This document shows, piece after piece, positions 29,231 to 38,404 of a stretch of DNA of 64,000 bases (positions are counted from its first letter, which is position 1; each line of letters opens with the position of its first letter). The stretch lies in the NCBI RefSeq assembly GCF_011008565.1, contig NZ_JAAIWK010000001.1, positions 62,001 through 126,000 on the forward strand. Reading direction: 5' to 3'. Position numbers and translations under genes: made by a program. Below the pieces are notes generated by a model that did not search any database, had not been told where the DNA came from, and was given only the letters and a program-made list of their open reading frames with translations. The DNA is from Heyndrickxia ginsengihumi (lineage in GTDB: Bacteria; Bacillota; Bacilli; Bacillales; Bacillaceae_C).

Positions 29231-31144
29231 TTATTCAAAAGAAGATCCGATAATTTCCATAATTTCATCCACGGATTTTGCAGTTGCCATTTTTTCTACA
29301 TTTTCCATTTCAGCACATGTAACAGCAATCGCAGATAGGATTTCTAAATGTCCGCCATCTTTTCCAGCAATACCGAAAATTAAACGAACTTTTTCACCAT
29401 CAAAGTCTACACCATCTGGTACTTGAATAATTGTCACACCAGATTCTAGAACTTGTGTTTTGGCTTCTTCCGTTCCGTGTGGAATTGCCACATCATTACC
29501 CATATAAGTTGAAGTTAATTGATCACGTGCGATCATTGCTTCAATGTAAGATTCTTGTACATAACCGCCTTTGTACAATACCTGACCAGCAAAGCGAATT
29601 GCTTCTTCTTTTGAAGAGAAGTGTTGATTCAAGAAAATATTTTCAGGTTTTAAGACTTTTTTGTCCATTTCTTTATCTGAAGATACTTCTTCTACATTTT
29701 CTTCACTAACTGATTCTACATGATTTCCTTTTAATTGATCAACTAAACGGTCATACTCAGGACTTGCCAAGAAGTTATCAACAGAAATATGGTACGCACT
29801 TGGTACTTTTTTCATAGCACGTGGTGTAAGTTCTTCTTGTGTAATAACAACTTGTGCATTATCAGGAAGATTACTGATAGCTGTATTCGTAACTTTTACA
29901 CCTAATCCAGCTTGTTTCATTTTCTTTCTCAAGATAGATGCACCCATTGCACTTGAACCCATACCGGCATCACATGCAAAAATAACATGATCAACAGTTG
30001 CAGGATCCAATTTGCCTTTGTTTGCATTTGCAGTTAGCATGCCTGCAACACTACTTTTCTTACCTTTCATTTCTTGCATCTTTTTAGAAGCTTCTTCTAA
30101 GTCTTCTTCTTTATTTTTACCAGTTTTCAAAATGAAAGAAGAAACAATGAATGAAACAATTGCTGCAACAAGTACGCCACAAATATTTGCAATATATGCA
30201 CTAGAACTATGTGGTGTTACTGCTAACACTGCAATGATACTTCCTGGTGATGCTGGTGATACTAGTCCACCATGTAATGTAATGAAAGTGAATACTCCAC
30301 TCATTCCACCTAGAATAGCAGCGATGAATAATAGTGGACGCATTAGAATATAAGGGAAATAAATTTCATGAATACCACCGATAAATTGAATAAGTGCTGC
30401 CCCTGGTGCAGATTGTTTTGCTGTACCTTTACCAAAGATACTATATGCTAATAAAATACCAAATCCTGGACCTGGGTTTGCTTCAAGTAAGAATAGAACT
30501 GATCTTCCGTGTTCCTTCGCCTGCTCTAATCCAATCGGTGATAATACACCGTGGTTAATAGCGTTATTTAAGAACAATACTTTTGCTGGTTCAATAAAGA
30601 TGCTTGTTAATGGAAGAATTCCTAAGTGAATCATCCAGTCTACACCTTTTACTAACCAACCTGTAACAACATCAACTGCTGGTCCAACTACTAAGAAAGA
30701 AAGAATTGCTAAAATTCCGCCAAGAATACCTGCTGAAAAGTTATTAATCAGCATTTCGAAACCAGCTTTAATTTTTCCTTCGATCATTTTGTCGAATTTT
30801 TTAATAACATAACCGCCTAAAGGACCCATGATCATAGCCCCAAGGAACATTGGGATATCAGATCCGACGATAACCCCCATCGTAGCAATTGCTCCGACTA
30901 CTCCTCCACGATGGTCATGTACAATTTTACCACCTGTATAACCAATTAATAGTGGGAGTAAATATGTGACCATTGGCGTAACCAATGTTGCGAGTTTTGC
31001 ATTTGGTGCCCAACCTGTTGGGATAAATAATGCTGTAATAAGTCCCCAAGCGATAAAAGCTCCGATGTTTGGTAAAACCATTGAACTTAAAAAGTTACCG
31101 AATTTTTGAATAGCAACTTTTACGCCTTTATTTTCTTGACTCAT
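29231..31144 (-). CDS. mtlA: PTS mannitol transporter EIICBA
   Basis: Imports and phosphorylates mannitol. 637 aa: membrane EIIC (about 15-350), EIIB with phospho-Cys in FACDAGMGSSAMG, a linker (about 465-500), and EIIA with phospho-His in VAIPHGTEEAK. All three domains are fused, so no separate mtlF is needed. ATG 31144 has AGAAAGGA 10 bases upstream; the longer frame from 31210 has no RBS. The promoter carries a cre, so catabolite repression by CcpA is expected. Confidence 0.95.
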   Translation of the reverse strand: MSQENKGVKVAIQKFGNFLSSMVLPNIGAFIAWGLITALFIPTGWAPNAKLATLVTPMVTYLLPLLIGYTGGKIVHDHRGGVVGAIATMGVIVGSDIPMFLGAMIMGPLGGYVIKKFDKMIEGKIKAGFEMLINNFSAGILGGILAILSFLVVGPAVDVVTGWLVKGVDWMIHLGILPLTSIFIEPAKVLFLNNAINHGVLSPIGLEQAKEHGRSVLFLLEANPGPGFGILLAYSIFGKGTAKQSAPGAALIQFIGGIHEIYFPYILMRPLLFIAAILGGMSGVFTFITLHGGLVSPASPGSIIAVLAVTPHSSSAYIANICGVLVAAIVSFIVSSFILKTGKNKEEDLEEASKKMQEMKGKKSSVAGMLTANANKGKLDPATVDHVIFACDAGMGSSAMGASILRKKMKQAGLGVKVTNTAISNLPDNAQVVITQEELTPRAMKKVPSAYHISVDNFLASPEYDRLVDQLKGNHVESVSEENVEEVSSDKEMDKKVLKPENIFLNQHFSSKEEAIRFAGQVLYKGGYVQESYIEAMIARDQLTSTYMGNDVAIPHGTEEAKTQVLESGVTIIQVPDGVDFDGEKVRLIFGIAGKDGGHLEILSAIAVTCAEMENVEKMATAKSVDEIMEIIGSSFE

Positions 31145-31181
31145 TACATTCACATCCTTTCTAAATTTAGCTTGCTTATTC

Positions 31182-31210
31182 ATATTAGAATATATAACGC
31201 TTTCACACAA
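31182..31210 (-). promoter_or_regulatory. mtlA promoter with cre
   Basis: Minus strand -35 TTGTGT (31205-31210), 17-base spacer, -10 TAATAT (31182-31187). TGAAAGCGTTATAT at 31192-31205 fits the CcpA operator (TGAAAGCGNTTNCA) in its first nine positions and covers the space between the hexamers, so CcpA binding would block the promoter. Confidence 0.7.
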
Positions 31211-31227
31211 TAATTACTATTACTAAC

Positions 31228-31251
31228 TTTGTCGTTCACATCTTCGACAAA
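31228..31251. promoter_or_regulatory. Candidate MtlR operator
   Basis: TTTGTCG, 10 bases, CGACAAA: a perfect 7-bp inverted repeat 18 bases upstream of the mtlA -35. A further TTGTCG half-site follows at about 31263. The layout fits an activator site; B. subtilis MtlR recognises a related TTGNCACA-type inverted repeat, so the link to MtlR is inference. Confidence 0.5.
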
Positions 31252-31436
31252 ACTTAAATAACTTGTCGATATTTGTAGAATCTCCTTTAAATCATAGATT
31301 ATTATGTCAGACGAAAGCGAAAAAAAAAAAACACCTTGTTGATTCCAACCAGGAATAACGAGATGTTTATCTTTTCCTATCAACTTGTCCTTATTCAGAC
31401 TCAAACGATGGAAAAACGAGGGGCAGGATAAAAAAA

Positions 31437-31955
31437 TTACTCTTTTGAACGCAATGCCTTCTTTAGTTCCTCGCTTGATAGGTTCCACATATTTTCATCG
31501 TGTCCTTTTAAAAAGTCTGCCAATATTTTCTTTGAACGATCATCCATATGATCTACAATAATATGACGTTTCATTGATTTATCGAGTCTATTAACATGTT
31601 CAGGCAGTGACTTATATCCTCTGCGCTTCTCTTTATTAACAATCATTTCACATGCAGTAACTCCTGCATAGTACGATCCTTCTTCCTTGCGTTCAATCGT
31701 AACCCACACAAGCCAATAAGGTTTTGCCCCTTCTTCAGGTACTTCATCGCGATTTGGGGAAAATTTCACCCGCTTCTCTACTGCACTGCGGGCATGCATT
31801 GCCCCAATATCTACAAATGCTTCTCCTTCATTAATGTCAATAATGACAGGTGAAACATTCTCTAAACTTAACGCCCCTACTCCAAAACCACGGTGGCCAT
31901 CTGTAGGCGCATTTTTAATGATATTAAAATCTATTTTTTTCTTCTGCTCAGTCAT
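31437..31955 (-). CDS. ywhD: YwhD family protein
   Basis: Conserved Bacillaceae protein of unknown function, 172 aa from ATG 31955 (GGAGGG 7 bases upstream; a TTG five codons earlier overlaps that RBS). Mixed alpha/beta sequence with GHRGFGVGALSLENVSPVIID near the start (quoted in part: GHRGFGVGALSLENV) and a lysine-rich C terminus; no membrane segment. It follows ywhC by 19 bases, as in B. subtilis, suggesting co-transcription with the protease. Confidence 0.88.
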   Translation of the reverse strand: MTEQKKKIDFNIIKNAPTDGHRGFGVGALSLENVSPVIIDINEGEAFVDIGAMHARSAVEKRVKFSPNRDEVPEEGAKPYWLVWVTIERKEEGSYYAGVTACEMIVNKEKRRGYKSLPEHVNRLDKSMKRHIIVDHMDDRSKKILADFLKGHDENMWNLSSEELKKALRSKE

Positions 31956-31974
31956 GTTTTTTCCCTCCAATTAT

Positions 31975-32637
31975 CTAACTAAAAATCGAAACGATGGTAT
32001 GAAAGCTTTCAGTTATAAACGGAATAACAATACTCATAAGAGGTGAAATCGTATATTGATCAACTGGTGTTACCAAAATAATTAAAAATACTAAAATACT
32101 ATATTGTTCATAATGGGTCATTTTCGCCCGAAAAGATGGTGTCACTAAGTCTTCAATAATCCGGTAGCCATCAAGCGGCGGAAGCGGCAATAAGTTAAAA
32201 ACAAATAGAACAAGATTTAATGAAATGAAATAGCTGAAAAACTTTGAGATAAACCAAGGGAGACTAGCCCCAAGTCCTGTCGTTACGAGTATATACATAA
32301 CAATATAACCGATAAACGCAAGTAGAAAATTGCTGACAGGCCCCATTAATGAAACAAGGACCCCGGCTAATCTAGGATTTTTAAAATGGTAGCGATTCAC
32401 TGGGACAGGACGTGCCCAACCAAAGCCAGCAACTAAAATTAAAATTGCTCCAAATGGATCAATATGCTGTGCAGGATTTAAAGTTAATCTTCCTTCTTTT
32501 TTCGCTGTATGATCACCAAATATATATGCTGTATACGCATGCGCAAATTCATGTACTGTAAAAGCAATAATTAAAACCGCCGCCACAATCGGTATATCCA
32601 TTAACGGATATGCTAAAAAACGTTGTAAAGATTCCAC
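31975..32637 (-). CDS. ywhC: Site-2 protease family membrane metallopeptidase YwhC
   Basis: M50-type intramembrane zinc protease, 220 aa with about five hydrophobic segments. Zinc motif HEFAH at residues 29-33 lies in the first membrane helix and the third ligand in NLLPLPPLDGYRI (NPxDG-like motif). The protein is a minimal member without PDZ domain, as in the FwdE/YwhC group. Substrate unknown. First gene of ywhC-ywhD. Confidence 0.9.
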   Translation of the reverse strand: MESLQRFLAYPLMDIPIVAAVLIIAFTVHEFAHAYTAYIFGDHTAKKEGRLTLNPAQHIDPFGAILILVAGFGWARPVPVNRYHFKNPRLAGVLVSLMGPVSNFLLAFIGYIVMYILVTTGLGASLPWFISKFFSYFISLNLVLFVFNLLPLPPLDGYRIIEDLVTPSFRAKMTHYEQYSILVFLIILVTPVDQYTISPLMSIVIPFITESFHTIVSIFS

Positions 32638-32791
32638 AATGAGTCCCCTTTTATATCTATTTTATTTTCATTACTATACAAAATTCAAATCATTTATTCA
32701 CGAAATAAACAATTGAAGAAGCTTGCACAAAAATACGAAAAAAATTACAATTTTATATGGGATTAATATTTTGAAAAAGGAGTCGACTTCT

Positions 32792-32977
32792 ATGCCGTAT
32801 GTAACTGTTAAAATGTTAGAAGGCCGTACAGATGAACAAAAAAAAGCATTAGTTGAAAAAGTAACAGAAGCTGTCAGTGAAACTGTTAACGCACCAAAAG
32901 AAAACATTACCGTCTTTATTGAAGAAATGAGTAAAAATCACTACGGTGTTGCTGGCGTTCGTAAAAGTGATGAATAA
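32792..32977 (+). CDS. ywhB: 4-oxalocrotonate tautomerase family protein
   Basis: Small tautomerase of 61 aa (YwhB). The mature protein begins at Pro2 (MPYVTVKM), the catalytic base of the family, exposed after Met removal; Arg11-type residues in EGRTDEQKKALV and the GVAGVRKS C terminus also match. ATG 32792 with AAAGGAG 9 bases upstream; the longer frame from 32723 is not supported. In vitro B. subtilis YwhB tautomerises 2-hydroxymuconate and phenylenolpyruvate; the in vivo role is unclear. Confidence 0.92.
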   Translation: MPYVTVKMLEGRTDEQKKALVEKVTEAVSETVNAPKENITVFIEEMSKNHYGVAGVRKSDE

Positions 32978-32979
32978 TT

Positions 32980-33008
32980 AAGTTTAGCTTGCAGAACTAG
33001 CTAAACTT
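32980..33008. terminator. Hairpin between ywhB and ywgA
   Basis: AAGTTTAGCT and AGCTAAACTT pair perfectly over a 9-base loop between the two convergent genes, but no run of T follows on either strand. Confidence 0.4.
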
Positions 33009-33525
33009 ATATTGCTCGCTTAGCTAGTTCTTGCAGTTCTTCAATATAACGATATGCTTGTTCAATTTCATCCTCTGTATAACGCTGCTTCGCTTTTAAC
33101 GTAAAAATCTTCTCTTTTACTTCTTCTTTTGGTAGATGATAGAAATACATCACTGTTGATGTTAACTCTAGAAAACGTGCATTTTGTTGGTTCATATTGA
33201 CTAGGCAATCTTTCAATCCTGCCATGCTTTGCTCATACATTTGCAAAAATTCATTTCCATCCTTCGTAATGCTATATCGATACTGCATATATCCGCCTTT
33301 TTTTTCTTTTACTTCTTGTACAAACCCGAGATTTGTCAGCTCTTCTATCTTTAATGTCAGCTCTTCTGAATAGGGACCGTAAAAATGAAAATGAAATTTT
33401 TCTTGAAATGGAAATGATAACTTCTTCGCAATATAAATCATCTTTTGCAATTTCTTCCGTCCGATAACTTCCCCCGAAGCAGCAAGGGCTCCTATTAATT
33501 TCACATGATCTTCTAACAAAAACAT
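33007..33525 (-). CDS. ywgA: YwgA family protein
   Basis: Conserved protein of unknown function, 172 aa. The N terminus (GEVIGRKKLQKMIYIAKKLSF, quoted in part as GRKKLQKMIYIAKKL) and FHFYGPYSEEL recall the fold of the Panacea/SocA-like and DUF4065 antitoxin-type proteins, followed by predicted winged-helix and long helices. It is translated 15 bases after the HD-domain gene ywfO, so both are probably in one operon. No catalytic residues seen. Confidence 0.85.
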   Translation of the reverse strand: MFLLEDHVKLIGALAASGEVIGRKKLQKMIYIAKKLSFPFQEKFHFHFYGPYSEELTLKIEELTNLGFVQEVKEKKGGYMQYRYSITKDGNEFLQMYEQSMAGLKDCLVNMNQQNARFLELTSTVMYFYHLPKEEVKEKIFTLKAKQRYTEDEIEQAYRYIEELQELAKRAI

Positions 33526-33540
33526 TCATCTCCTGACTAA

Positions 33541-34842
33541 CTAAAAACGTTCTAATAGTTCAACGATTTGCTTTTTCTTTTCCGCATGTGTCGTTTCATC
33601 TTTTATTAGATCAAACGGGAAATATAATTTATGATCCGTACGGCGTTTTCCAGAAATAGCATCCACTATGTCTGATTCTCTCGACAATTCCTTTAGTTCA
33701 CCATTTCCCATCAATAAATTGATCGGCAAGCGTTCCTCTTCCTCACCAGGTCTGTAGAAATCATATGGTAAATCTGAGGAGGAATCTAACACTAAATAAT
33801 AGTTAGGATCAATTCCAACTTCCTGAAATAATTTTTCTAGCTGATTATGAATTTTAAATTCTTTTGCAGGATCGAATTCCACATATTTAAAGAAGTTACG
33901 ATTGATAAAACGAGTACATAAATCTTGTAATATCTCATCATTTTCTTCTTGCCATACTTCAATGTAGTATAGAATAATGTGCTCGTCTAATTTTAAATAG
34001 TCTTGTAAAGTAAGTTCATCTTCAAATAACGAATAAAAATGAACAGGCTGATATTTAAATTCATAATACGCATCATGCAGTTCTTTCGCCCGATGCAATA
34101 TTTTTGTTAAAATGACCTCTGCACTTCTTGTCACAGGATGGAAATATACTTGCCAATACATTTGATAGCGACTCATAATATAATCTTCAACGGCATGCAT
34201 TCCGCTATATTTAAAAACAGCTTGATCCTCATGAGGGCGAATGACACGCAGCAATCGTTCAATATCAAAATGTCCATAACTCACGCCTGTAAAATAGGCA
34301 TCTCGAAGCAAATAGTCCATCCTATCCGCATCTAACTGACTCGAAATCAAACTCGTTACTAATTTATTTTCATACGTTTTTGCAATGACTTCTGCAACTT
34401 TTTTTGGAAAGTTTCTACTAACTTTCCTTAATACTGAGTTGACTTCTGTATCACCTAAAATAATTTGTTGTGTAAACTCCTCGTGATCTAAATTAAAGAC
34501 CTTTTCAAAGGAATGTGAAAACGGCCCGTGTCCTAAATCATGTAACAATGCTGCACAAAGAGATAACATCCGGTCTTTCTCGTTCCAATTCGGTCTTCCT
34601 TTAAAAATATCATCTGTAATCCTTCTAACAATTTCATACACACCGAGAGAGTGACCAAAACGACTATGTTCAGCACCATGAAATGTAAAATAGGTCGTTC
34701 CTAACTGTCTAATACGTCGTAAACGTTGAAACTCCTTTGTTCCAATTAAATCCCAAATCACCTGGTCTCTAACATGTATATAACGATGAACAGGGTCTTT
34801 AAATACTTTTTCCTCGCTCAATTTTAGTTTGGAATAATCCAT
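33541..34842 (-). CDS. ywfO: HD-domain phosphohydrolase YwfO (SAMHD1-like dNTPase)
   Basis: 433 aa HD-superfamily enzyme. Metal ligands: His in HSRFGHSLGVYE, His-Asp in LLHDLGHGPFSHSFE, and Asp in LDADRMDYLLRDA. The family includes Enterococcus EF1143 and human SAMHD1, which remove triphosphate from dNTPs; B. subtilis YwfO is assigned to this group. The C-terminal third (KEFKIHNQLEKLFQEVG) is the usual regulatory part. First gene of ywfO-ywgA. Confidence 0.92.
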   Translation of the reverse strand: MDYSKLKLSEEKVFKDPVHRYIHVRDQVIWDLIGTKEFQRLRRIRQLGTTYFTFHGAEHSRFGHSLGVYEIVRRITDDIFKGRPNWNEKDRMLSLCAALLHDLGHGPFSHSFEKVFNLDHEEFTQQIILGDTEVNSVLRKVSRNFPKKVAEVIAKTYENKLVTSLISSQLDADRMDYLLRDAYFTGVSYGHFDIERLLRVIRPHEDQAVFKYSGMHAVEDYIMSRYQMYWQVYFHPVTRSAEVILTKILHRAKELHDAYYEFKYQPVHFYSLFEDELTLQDYLKLDEHIILYYIEVWQEENDEILQDLCTRFINRNFFKYVEFDPAKEFKIHNQLEKLFQEVGIDPNYYLVLDSSSDLPYDFYRPGEEEERLPINLLMGNGELKELSRESDIVDAISGKRRTDHKLYFPFDLIKDETTHAEKKKQIVELLERF

Positions 34843-35028
34843 AGTTTACCCTCTTCCTTTAGATCGTAATTCTATTATAACGATAACAAAAAAAGAAAAA
34901 AAGCATGAATCTCCCGTTATCGTTCCTTAAAAATCTATTATTTTTTTACCATATTGGTATAAAAAAACAGTTTTTTGTCCATTCTTCATACTACAAAGCA
35001 AAAATTATTTATTAGGGGGCTTTTAACC

Positions 35029-35769
35029 ATGAAATTACGTCAAGATGCGTGGAGTGAAGAAGATGATTTATTACTAGCAGAAACTGTGTTACGCCATGTT
35101 CGCGAGGGCAGCACACAATTAAACGCTTTTGAAGAAGTAGGCGACAAACTGAATCGAACATCTGCAGCATGCGGTTTCCGCTGGAATGCTGTCGTTCGTC
35201 ATAATTATGAACAAGCTCTTCAACTAGCAAAAAAACAACGTAAACAGCGACAACGTTTACTGGGTAAAGAACAAGGCGGCAAAAAGAAATTACTCTATCA
35301 ACCACCTATGCCAACTTTAGAGGAAGTAGGTGAAATGCCAGTAATTGATTCAACCACAGTAGATGCAGCATCAGAAGTGTTGAATACAGCTGACCCTATT
35401 GCGCAAAATGATGAATCTTCTTTGGACACAACTTATGATACTCCGAAATTAGAAAGCGGCGAAATGAATTTAATTAAGGTTATTCGTTATTTGCAATACT
35501 TAAATAATACTCAATTTCAATCAACAATACTAAAAAGTGAGAATGCAAGATTAAAGCATGAAAATAGTGAGCTAAAACGAAGAATAGATGAACTTGAGAA
35601 ACAAGTAAAAGATCTTGAACAAAACTCCGTCACAATGCAGGAAGACTATGAAACATTAATGCAAATCATGAATCGGGCACGGAAGCTTGTTGCCTTTAAT
35701 GAAGAAGATGGCAATGCAACGAAATTCAAAATGGATAGAAATGGGAATTTAGAGAAATTAGCAGAGTAA
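35029..35769 (+). CDS. rsfA: Prespore-specific transcription regulator RsfA
   Basis: Regulator of sigma-F-dependent genes in the forespore. 246 aa from ATG 35029 (AGGGGG 9 bases upstream; the longer frame from 34975 has no RBS). Residues about 1-65 are a Myb/SANT-like DNA-binding domain ([32 protein letters not shown]), then an acidic linker and a coiled coil (about 165-215: [29 protein letters not shown]), which should dimerise it. A sigma-F promoter is expected upstream; I see only weak candidates. Confidence 0.92.
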   Translation: MKLRQDAWSEEDDLLLAETVLRHVREGSTQLNAFEEVGDKLNRTSAACGFRWNAVVRHNYEQALQLAKKQRKQRQRLLGKEQGGKKKLLYQPPMPTLEEVGEMPVIDSTTVDAASEVLNTADPIAQNDESSLDTTYDTPKLESGEMNLIKVIRYLQYLNNTQFQSTILKSENARLKHENSELKRRIDELEKQVKDLEQNSVTMQEDYETLMQIMNRARKLVAFNEEDGNATKFKMDRNGNLEKLAE

Positions 35770-35910
35770 TGCATCCTTCACAGGTGAACCATTAGGTATA
35801 GTCAACTCTTTTCAGATCGTTCTCCTGTTATCTTAAAAGTGCTGTAATGCGGTGTTATTAACAATGAAAAAGTTCACAATTCCTCAAAATGAAAATAGAA
35901 ACTTTTGCTA

Positions 35911-35945
35911 AGGATATCCCATTCAGTTAGGATATCCTCTTTTCT
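35911..35945 (+). terminator. rsfA terminator
   Basis: AGGATATCC (35911-35919) pairs with GGATATCCT (35930-35938) and is followed by CTTTTCTTT; the arms are also self-palindromic. 142 bases after the rsfA stop. Confidence 0.65.
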
Positions 35946-37283
35946 TTATCCAATCATAATTTTACCTTCAGGATAGCGAATAGGATCTGGACTATGTTTA
36001 AGAGCTAGTGCAAATGCTAGTGTCAGCGGACCGACTCTTCCGATAAACATCGTTAACATAATTAAAATTTTTCCAAATACAGATAGATGCGGTGTTAAAT
36101 TCATTGATAAACCTACAGTCGCAAAAGCTGAAGTAGCTTCAAACAAGAATTCCAAAAAGCGGTCTCCACCTTCACTAATTGATAAAAGGAAAGTAACAAC
36201 CATTACAATGCCTAGCCCGCTTACCGTAACCGTCAATGCTCTATATATGACATCATGTTTCAAACTTTGCTTAAATAGTACAATTTCACTTTTCCCGCGA
36301 TACTGTGACCAAACCGCTCCTAATAAAACTGCTAATGTAGTCGTTTTAATACCACCCCCTGTTGAACCAGAAGACGCACCGATAAACATAAGCAAAATGA
36401 TGAAAAATAGAGTCGATGGTCGTAAATCTGTAATATTTAACGTATTTGATCCTGCCGTTCTTGGAGCAACTGATTGATAAAATGAGGCGAGAATTTTCCC
36501 CATTGGAGATAACCTTTCGAGCGTCCTTCCATTGTGCATTTCCAGTAAAAAAATCATCATTGTGCCAAATATGATCAGAAATGCTGAAGTAAATAACACG
36601 ATCTTTGTATGTAAAAACAATTTTTTTCGCTTTCGATATTCAAAAAGATCATCCATAACAAAAAAGCCAAGCCCGCCAAGGATAATCAATGCGGAAACAA
36701 CTAATGTAATTGTCGGATCATTGACATAATCAGTTAAACTTTTAAAATGACCTATAATGTCAAAACCAGCGTTATTAAAATTGGAAATTGCATGAAAGAA
36801 CCCAAACCATATGGCTCTGCCAATTGGCATATCCATAGCAAAACGAATGGATAAAATGACCCCTCCAACAAATTCAATCACAAACGTAAAAACCAATATT
36901 CTTTTAACAAGCCTGACAATTCCCTCTAACGTCAAACTATTAAATGATTCTTGGAGAATAAGTCTTTCCCGCAATGAAATTTTCTTTCCCAAGAGGAACG
37001 AAAGCAAAGTGGCAAAACTCATAAACCCAAGACCACCTATTTGGATCAGGCATAAAATAACAACTTGACCAAAATAAGTAAAAGTAGTTCCTGTATCTAC
37101 AACGACAAGCCCTGTAACACATGTCGCCGATGTTGCAGTAAACAAAGCGTTTATGAGCGGTAGGCCGTTTCCATCTTTTGTAGATATCGGCAATGTTAAT
37201 AGCAAGGTACCTATTAAAATAGTGATTGCAAAACCAATGACTAAAATTTTAGACGGGTTTAACAAACTGCGTTTTCTTTTCAT
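35946..37283 (-). CDS. Potassium uptake channel subunit, KtrB/KtrD family
   Basis: Membrane subunit of a Ktr-type K+(Na+) uptake system. 445 aa with four repeated M1-P-M2 units; the four selectivity-loop segments are visible: TSATCVTGLVV, NFNNAGFD, GSTGGGIKTT and TSAFATVGLS, each with its central Gly. It needs a cytosolic RCK partner (KtrA/KtrC), and none is in the window, as for the unlinked ktrD of B. subtilis. The short gap before it has no c-di-AMP riboswitch that I can see. Confidence 0.92.
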   Translation of the reverse strand: MKRKRSLLNPSKILVIGFAITILIGTLLLTLPISTKDGNGLPLINALFTATSATCVTGLVVVDTGTTFTYFGQVVILCLIQIGGLGFMSFATLLSFLLGKKISLRERLILQESFNSLTLEGIVRLVKRILVFTFVIEFVGGVILSIRFAMDMPIGRAIWFGFFHAISNFNNAGFDIIGHFKSLTDYVNDPTITLVVSALIILGGLGFFVMDDLFEYRKRKKLFLHTKIVLFTSAFLIIFGTMMIFLLEMHNGRTLERLSPMGKILASFYQSVAPRTAGSNTLNITDLRPSTLFFIILLMFIGASSGSTGGGIKTTTLAVLLGAVWSQYRGKSEIVLFKQSLKHDVIYRALTVTVSGLGIVMVVTFLLSISEGGDRFLEFLFEATSAFATVGLSMNLTPHLSVFGKILIMLTMFIGRVGPLTLAFALALKHSPDPIRYPEGKIMIG

Positions 37284-37352
37284 ATTTTTCTACCCTTTTT
37301 AGTATAGTATTTACGAATTTATAGAACTTGATTTCCAATCAACTAATGAATA

Positions 37353-38192
37353 TTAACGTACTGAAAATTTCTCATTGCGTACGATCATTCTTTCATAATA
37401 CTTCTCATACCAGACTAGTTCTTCGTCGTGAAGTGATTGCGAATAGATGTCCCTTCCTAATTGCTTAAGCACTTTGAACACACGGAGCATTACTTCTTGG
37501 ATGGACAAACTATCACCTAGTAATTCTGACAACGATGCCATCACTTCTGGGTGTACATTTGGATATTGAAACTTAGTCTCTATTCCTTTTTTAGATTTCT
37601 CATAAAACTGCTGAATCATTCTTGCTCTATCTGATCCGCTCCCTGTTACACATAGATAGATCTGGACCGCTACCCCTTTACGAACTCGTCTTTGCGAAAT
37701 ACCTGCAAATTTTTTTCCATTAATACTCAAATCATAGCTTCCGGGACAATACGAACCAATGATTTCCCGTGCTTCTATATCGACTGGATAATCGGAAAAC
37801 AATAGCTGAATAAACTTCCACATCGCTTCATAGCCCCGATGGATATCTAATCCCTTTTCAGTATCGGGAATAATAAGAGATAAATTTAATACCCCTTCAT
37901 CCAAGACGACAGCGAGCCCACCAGAATTTCGTACAATATATTGATAGCCCATTTCATTTAAATAACGTAAACCGTCATCTAGAAATGGAAGTTTCGTATC
38001 TTGGATGCCTAAGGAAATTGTTTGATGATGAACCCATGCACGAGCAGTAGCAGGAGAATATTGCCGACCAACTGAAGTACATAATGTATCATCAATTGCA
38101 AATGATTGCATTGCTTGAAACATCGGACCGAGGCTGGACTGATCTATCACTCTCCACGCTGGTTGTTTTAATAATGAGAGAATTGGATCCAT
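37353..38192 (-). CDS. lipL: Octanoyl-[GcvH]:protein N-octanoyltransferase
   Basis: Moves octanoyl from GcvH to the E2 subunits of 2-oxoacid dehydrogenases in Bacillus lipoate assembly. 279 aa of the lipoate-protein ligase/BPL fold: [16 protein letters not shown], catalytic Cys149 in [11 protein letters not shown] and the Lys of [18 protein letters not shown] lies before the ATG. In B. subtilis it also sits in the ywf group near pta. Confidence 0.93.
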   Translation of the reverse strand: MDPILSLLKQPAWRVIDQSSLGPMFQAMQSFAIDDTLCTSVGRQYSPATARAWVHHQTISLGIQDTKLPFLDDGLRYLNEMGYQYIVRNSGGLAVVLDEGVLNLSLIIPDTEKGLDIHRGYEAMWKFIQLLFSDYPVDIEAREIIGSYCPGSYDLSINGKKFAGISQRRVRKGVAVQIYLCVTGSGSDRARMIQQFYEKSKKGIETKFQYPNVHPEVMASLSELLGDSLSIQEVMLRVFKVLKQLGRDIYSQSLHDEELVWYEKYYERMIVRNEKFSVR

Positions 38193-38340
38193 GTCAGGCT
38201 CCTTTCTTTATCAATTTTCGCATATTATCTCATATGATAGCACGTATATTTTTGCGCTACCAGTAGTTGCCGCATATACAGTCATGTTATAAAAAACGTT
38301 TTCCAAACGATAGATCATTACATTGATTTGATAGATGCAC

Positions 38341-38367
38341 AAAAAAGAGGCTGCATTGCAGGCAGCC
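38341..38367 (-). terminator. pta terminator
   Basis: Minus strand: GGCTGC, 7-base loop, GCAGCC, then TCTTTTTTGTG. About 40 bases after the pta stop. Confidence 0.8.
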
Positions 38368-38404
38368 ACACTGTTTCCTTACTTCCATGAGTTATTTATA
38401 GAGA

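Noticed and set aside
37284-37352. c-di-AMP (ydaO) riboswitch before the potassium channel gene
   Set aside because: The gap to the upstream gene is only about 70 bases and shows none of the conserved aptamer segments.
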